Source: Acidimicrobiaceae bacterium
GTDB lineage: Bacteria; Actinomycetota; Acidimicrobiia; Acidimicrobiales; Bog-793
Length of the DNA: 6,587 nucleotides
Assembly: GCA_027306715.1 (NCBI GenBank)
Contig: DAHUZG010000380.1
Location: forward strand, 1 to 6,587
Direction of reading: 5' to 3'
The notes beneath the pieces are model-generated. The model had not been told where the DNA came from. It did not search any database and saw nothing but the letters and a program-made list of their open reading frames with translations. Position numbers and translations under genes: made by a program. How positions within the stretch are numbered: the stretch's first letter is position 1; every line of letters begins with the position of its first letter. Shown here one piece after another: positions 3,047 through 6,587 of this stretch.

Positions 3047-5419
3047 GTGACCAGCACCTCGCTCGATCCGACCACAGCGCGCTTCGGCATCGGCCAGCCG
3101 GTGCGCCGGGTCGAGGATCGCCGATTCGTGATGGGCCGGGGCCGTTACGTCGACGACATCTCGCTGCGCCACGAGGCCTTCGCCGCAGTGGTGCGGGCGA
3201 GCTCGGCGAACGCCCGCCTGCAGCGCGTCGAGGTGTCCGCGGCCCGCTCGGCGCCGGGCGTGCTGGCTGTGCTCACCGGCGACGACGTGCTCGCCGACGG
3301 GCTCGCCGGGCTCACCGCAGCAGCGATGCCGGAGGATCTCGGAGCGCCGCCGGGGCATCGCACCTTCCGGCCGATCCTGGCCACCGGCCGTGTCCGCTTC
3401 GCCGGAGAGGGGATCGCCTTCGTCGTCGCCGAGACCGCCGCCGACGCCGCCGACGCCGCCGAGCTCGTCGAGGTCGACTACGAGCCGCTCGGCCACGTCA
3501 CCGACCCGCTGTCGGCCGCGACGCCCGGAGCGCCGCAGGTTCACGAGGACTGCCCGAACGGCAACCGGGCCTGGGTGCTCGCATTCGGGGACGCGGAGGC
3601 GACGGCGGCGGCGTTCGAGTCGGCGCCGCACGTCGTCTCCTTGCGCCTCGAGAACACCCGCCTCACCGCCAACCCGATCGAGCCGCGCGCCGCCCTTGGC
3701 GAGTTCGACCCGGCGCGGGGCACCTTCATGCTCTACTCGAGCACCCAGAATCCTCACGGCGTGCGCCAGCAGGTAGCCGGCCTGCTCAAGATCCCCGAGA
3801 CGTCGTTGCGGGTGGTCGGCCCCGACGTCGGTGGCGGCTTCGGCATGAAGGCCGACTCCTACCCCGAGGACGCGCTCGTCTGCTGGGCGTCGCGGCGCGT
3901 CGGCCGGCCGGTGAAGTGGGTGGCGACGCGGTCGGAGAGCCTGCTCAGCGACACCGGCGGGCGCGACCAGGTCGTCGACGGCGAGCTGGCCCTCGACGAG
4001 AGGGGGAAGATCCTCGCCATCCGCGCCCACGCCCTCCACGCTGTCGGCGCCTACATCGCCCCGGCCGGACTCGTGCCGTCGATCTTCTCCTCGCGCTTCT
4101 TGCCGGGCGCCTACGACATCTCGACGATGCACGTCGTCACCGAGGGGATGTTCACCAACACGAGCCCGATCGGCCCCTATCGCGGCGCCGGCCGGCCCGA
4201 GGCCGCCTACGTCACCGAGCGCCTGCTCGACGAGGCGGCGCAGGCGCTCGGCCTCGACGCCGTCGAGATCCGCCGGCGGAACCTCATCCGCCCCGAGGAC
4301 CTGCCCTACGAGACGCCGACCCACTTCAGCTACGACAGCGGCGACTTCCCGCGGGTGCTCGAGCGCTGCGCCGCCGAGGCCGACTGGGAGGGCTTCCCCC
4401 GGCGCCGTGCCGAGAGCGAGGCCCGCGGCCTTCGCCGCGGCCGCGGGGTGGCGTACTACATCGAGCAGGGCGGCGTCTTCAACGACCGGATGGAGCTTCG
4501 CTTCGATCCGGGAGGCACCGTGACTGTCGTCGCCGGCACCTTCAGCCACGGCCAGGGCCATGAGACGACATACGCCCAGCTCGTCTCGGAATGGCTCGGT
4601 GTGCCGTTCGAGCAGATCCGCTTCGTCCAGGGAGACACCGACATGGTGCCGTTCGGGCGCGGCACCGTCGCTGCCCGCAGCTCGATGATCGGTGGCAGCG
4701 CCCTGCGTCGCGCCGCTGACGCTGTCATCGAGCGCGCCCGCCCGATGGCGGCCGAGCTGCTCGAGGCGGCGGTCGAAGACGTCGAGTTCGCCGACCGTCA
4801 GTTCCGCGTCGTCGGCACCCGCCAGGGGCTGTCGATGATGGAGGTCGCCCGCGCCTTCTACTTCCCGATGGGGATCACCGACAGCTTCGGCGTCGGCCTC
4901 GAGGGCTCGGGCACGTGGTCGACGACGCCGCCGAACTTTCCCAACGGCTGCCATATCTGCGAGGTCGAGGTCGATGTCGGCACCGGCGACGTCGCCGTCG
5001 TCGCCTACACCGTGGTCGACGACGTCGGGATCGTCATCAATCCGCTCATCTGTGAAGGCCAGGTGCACGGCGGCCTTGCCCAGGGGCTCGGCCAGGCGCT
5101 GCTCGAGCACGCCGCCTACGACCGCGACTCCGGCCAGCTCTCGAGCGGGACGCTCGGCGACTACGGGATGCCACGCTCGAAGCTGATGCCGCCGCTGCGC
5201 TCGCTGTTCGAGGAGATTCCCTGCACGACCAACCCGCTCGGGGTGAAGGGGGTCGGCGAGGGGGCGACGATCGGGGCGCCGCCGGCGGTGATGAACGCCG
5301 TGCTCGACGCCTTGCGCCCGCTCGGGGTGGCTCACCTCGACATGCCGGCGACCCCGGATCGGATCTGGGCGGCGCTGGCGGCGGCCGCCACGGCGGGCGC
5401 AGCCGGGGTGCAGGCGTGA
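3047..5419 (+). CDS. Molybdenum hydroxylase large (molybdopterin-binding) subunit, form II CoxL-like
   Basis: This 790-residue protein is the catalytic subunit of a xanthine dehydrogenase/CO dehydrogenase-family enzyme. It binds the molybdopterin cofactor and hydroxylates a substrate using water-derived oxygen. Domains in order: an N-terminal hammerhead region from about residue 14 (GIGQPVRRVEDRRFVMGRGR) to 140; the first Moco domain, with QNPHGVR at 234-240 and VGGGFGMK at 261-268; the active-site loop PYRGAGR at 377-383; and the second Moco domain, with FSHGQGHET at 499-507 and the catalytic Glu738 in KGVGEGA. True CO dehydrogenase (form I) has AYxCSFR with a copper-binding Cys; Gly380 occupies that position, so CO oxidation should not be assumed. 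YRGAGR defines the form II group, whose substrates are largely unknown and may be aldehydes, purines or aromatic N-heterocycles. Length is normal and nothing is broken. GTG 3047 follows a -10-like box. The stop overlaps the next start by four bases (GTGA), implying translational coupling. Confidence 0.95.
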   Translation: MTSTSLDPTTARFGIGQPVRRVEDRRFVMGRGRYVDDISLRHEAFAAVVRASSANARLQRVEVSAARSAPGVLAVLTGDDVLADGLAGLTAAAMPEDLGAPPGHRTFRPILATGRVRFAGEGIAFVVAETAADAADAAELVEVDYEPLGHVTDPLSAATPGAPQVHEDCPNGNRAWVLAFGDAEATAAAFESAPHVVSLRLENTRLTANPIEPRAALGEFDPARGTFMLYSSTQNPHGVRQQVAGLLKIPETSLRVVGPDVGGGFGMKADSYPEDALVCWASRRVGRPVKWVATRSESLLSDTGGRDQVVDGELALDERGKILAIRAHALHAVGAYIAPAGLVPSIFSSRFLPGAYDISTMHVVTEGMFTNTSPIGPYRGAGRPEAAYVTERLLDEAAQALGLDAVEIRRRNLIRPEDLPYETPTHFSYDSGDFPRVLERCAAEADWEGFPRRRAESEARGLRRGRGVAYYIEQGGVFNDRMELRFDPGGTVTVVAGTFSHGQGHETTYAQLVSEWLGVPFEQIRFVQGDTDMVPFGRGTVAARSSMIGGSALRRAADAVIERARPMAAELLEAAVEDVEFADRQFRVVGTRQGLSMMEVARAFYFPMGITDSFGVGLEGSGTWSTTPPNFPNGCHICEVEVDVGTGDVAVVAYTVVDDVGIVINPLICEGQVHGGLAQGLGQALLEHAAYDRDSGQLSSGTLGDYGMPRSKLMPPLRSLFEEIPCTTNPLGVKGVGEGATIGAPPAVMNAVLDALRPLGVAHLDMPATPDRIWAALAAAATAGAAGVQA

Positions 5420-5910
5420 GCGTCGAGCTCTCGACCACCGTGAACGGGGCGCCGCGCCACGAGGTCGTCGAGCCCCGGCTGCTGCTCGTGCACTACCTGC
5501 GCGAGACGCTCGGCCTCACCGGTACCCACGTCGGGTGCGACACCAGCCAGTGCGGCGCCTGCACGGTGATCCTCGACGGGGCGGCGGTCAAGTCCTGCAC
5601 GGTGCTGGCGGTCCAGGCCGACGGTCACGAGGTGACGACTGTCGAGGGCCTCGCCGCGGGCGAGGCGCTTCACCCGTTGCAGGAGGCGTTCTCCACCGCC
5701 CACGGCCTCCAATGCGGCTACTGCACGCCGGGGTTCTTGATGGCCGCGGCGGCGCTGCTGGCCGAGAACCCGGACCCGAGCGAGGAGGAGGTGCACCGAG
5801 GCATCGAGGGCAACCTCTGTCGCTGCACGGGCTACCTCAACATCGTGAAGGCGGTGCTCGCCGCGGCCGCCACGATGCGCCACGGGACTGCTTCCGGGAG
5901 CGACCGGTGA
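5416..5910 (+). CDS. Molybdenum hydroxylase small subunit, two [2Fe-2S] clusters (CoxS-like)
   Basis: This 164-residue iron-sulfur subunit carries electrons from the Mo centre to the FAD subunit. All eight cluster ligands are visible. Cys41, Cys46, Cys49 and Cys61 form the N-terminal plant-ferredoxin-type cluster (GCDTSQCGAC). Cys100, Cys103, Cys135 and Cys137 form the C-terminal helical cluster (QCGYCTPG and NLCRCTGY). Gln99 before Cys100 is the residue that contacts the molybdopterin cofactor in this family. Length and spacing match CoxS-type subunits with no extra domain; residues 150-164 are a variable tail. The GTG start overlaps the large-subunit stop, and its own stop overlaps the FAD-subunit start, so the three chains are probably made in equal amounts. 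There is no signal peptide, so the enzyme should be cytoplasmic. Confidence 0.96.
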   Translation: MSVELSTTVNGAPRHEVVEPRLLLVHYLRETLGLTGTHVGCDTSQCGACTVILDGAAVKSCTVLAVQADGHEVTTVEGLAAGEALHPLQEAFSTAHGLQCGYCTPGFLMAAAALLAENPDPSEEEVHRGIEGNLCRCTGYLNIVKAVLAAAATMRHGTASGSDR

Positions 5911-6587
5911 TCCCCGCCCCCTTCGAGTACCTGCGGGCGTCCTCGCTCGCCGAGGCGGAGACGGCGCTCTCGAGCGACGACGAGGCGCGCCCGCTCGCCG
6001 GAGGCCACAGCCTGCTGCCGCTGATGCGCCTGCGGCTGTCGAGGCCGTCGCTGCTGGTCGACCTCGAGGGTCTCGGGGAGCTCGGCGGGGTCTCGATCTC
6101 CGGCGGAGCGCTGCACGTCGGGGCGATGGTGCGCCATGCCCGCCTCGAGCACGACGAGAAGGTGCGCAGCGCGCTGCCGATCCTCGCCGAGACCGCCGCT
6201 CAGCTCGGGGATCCGCAGGTACGCAATCGTGGCACCATCGGCGGCAGCGTCGCCCATGCCGACCCGGCTGGGGACTACCCGACGCTGTGCGTCGGCCTTG
6301 ATGCCGAGATCGTCACGACGAGACGCACGGTCCCCGCGTCCGAGTTCTTCACCGGCCTCTTCTCGACCGTGCTCGAGCAGGGCGAGATCGTGCGCGAGAT
6401 CGTGTTCCCGATCGCCGATGGTCCCCACCGCTATCTCAAGCACGGGCATCGGCTCTTTGACTGGGCGCTCGTGGCGGTGGCGGTGCAGCGCGTCGAGGGC
6501 GACTGGCGGATCGCTCTGACCAACGTCGGGCCGGTACCGCTGCGGGCCCGCCGCGCCGAGGAGGCGTTGGCGGCGGGCGCCTCGGTG
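5907..6587 (+). CDS. Molybdenum hydroxylase medium (FAD-binding) subunit, CoxM-like, 3' truncated by window end
   Basis: The reading frame from GTG 5907 gives 227 residues and is still open at the last base of the window. The family is usually about 280-300 residues, so roughly the last quarter is missing. It begins IPAPFEYLRASSLAEAE, the typical start of CoxM/CutM-type FAD subunits, which supports this GTG. GGGAG at 5896-5900, six bases upstream, can serve as ribosome binding site. AGGHSLLP (31-38) and TIGGSVAHADPAGDYP (110-125) are the two FAD pyrophosphate-binding loops; the first has His34 where Gln is usual. YLKHGHRLFDWALVAVAV near 180-200 marks the start of the C-terminal CO_deh_flav_C-like domain. 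The subunit accepts electrons from the Fe-S subunit and hands them to a quinone, NAD or oxygen acceptor; which one cannot be told. The 4-base GTGA overlap ties it to the small subunit. Confidence 0.94.
   Translation, partial: MIPAPFEYLRASSLAEAETALSSDDEARPLAGGHSLLPLMRLRLSRPSLLVDLEGLGELGGVSISGGALHVGAMVRHARLEHDEKVRSALPILAETAAQLGDPQVRNRGTIGGSVAHADPAGDYPTLCVGLDAEIVTTRRTVPASEFFTGLFSTVLEQGEIVREIVFPIADGPHRYLKHGHRLFDWALVAVAVQRVEGDWRIALTNVGPVPLRARRAEEALAAGASV

Noticed and set aside
2176..3090. 304-residue minus-strand open frame
   Set aside because: Antisense to the nitroreductase gene and crosses the repeat region; composition is that of a shadow frame.
3436..3462. Short GCCGCCGAC repeats
   Set aside because: They encode an Ala-Asp-rich helix (DAADAAE) inside the large subunit and are explained by codon use.
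3032..5335. 767-residue open frame on the minus strand
   Set aside because: It lies entirely antisense to the clearly conserved molybdopterin subunit; Arg/Gly/Ala/Val-rich with no recognisable motif, as expected for the complementary frame of a GC-rich gene.

Overview
This is a very GC-rich window with GTG-rich starts, tightly packed same-strand genes and several genes lacking Shine-Dalgarno sequences. These traits point to a high-GC actinobacterium; an Acidimicrobiia-like lineage is my guess, not something the sequence proves. All supported genes are on the + strand.

Left part (1-436): the last 15 codons of an unidentified gene end at 48. A roughly 190-base non-coding stretch follows. It holds a pair of direct repeats, a 14-bp terminator-like hairpin, and a perfect 14-bp palindrome that closely matches the actinobacterial LexA (SOS) box. 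The palindrome lies just upstream of a -10-like hexamer and a 61-residue protein that I do not recognise.

Middle (437-2940): three metabolic genes. The first is a PLP-dependent enzyme of the Cys/Met metabolism (gamma) family. It is followed one base later by an AhpD-like/carboxymuconolactone decarboxylase-family protein, and then by a nitroreductase-family flavoprotein with its own ribosome binding site. A 13-base tandem duplication sits exactly on the start of the second gene. A 13-base-period GC-rich triplet repeat follows the third.

Right part (3047-6587, running off the window): a three-gene operon for a molybdenum hydroxylase of the xanthine dehydrogenase/CO dehydrogenase family. The order is large (molybdopterin) subunit, small (2x[2Fe-2S]) subunit, medium (FAD) subunit, with 4-base overlaps at both junctions. 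The large subunit carries a YRGAGR active-site loop, so it belongs with the so-called form II CoxL-like enzymes. It lacks the Cys that binds copper in true CO dehydrogenase, so its substrate is unknown. Electrons would pass from the Mo centre through two Fe-S clusters to FAD.

A recurring signal links the regions. Four genes are preceded by TAGNNT hexamers; for three of them the GTG start lies 7-8 bases after the hexamer, the arrangement expected for leaderless mRNAs. In two cases the TAG of the hexamer is also the stop codon of the previous gene. I found no mobile element, CRISPR array, tRNA or rRNA, and no clear evidence for a wholly new system. The regulatory architecture and the small LexA-box-associated ORF are the least explained parts.
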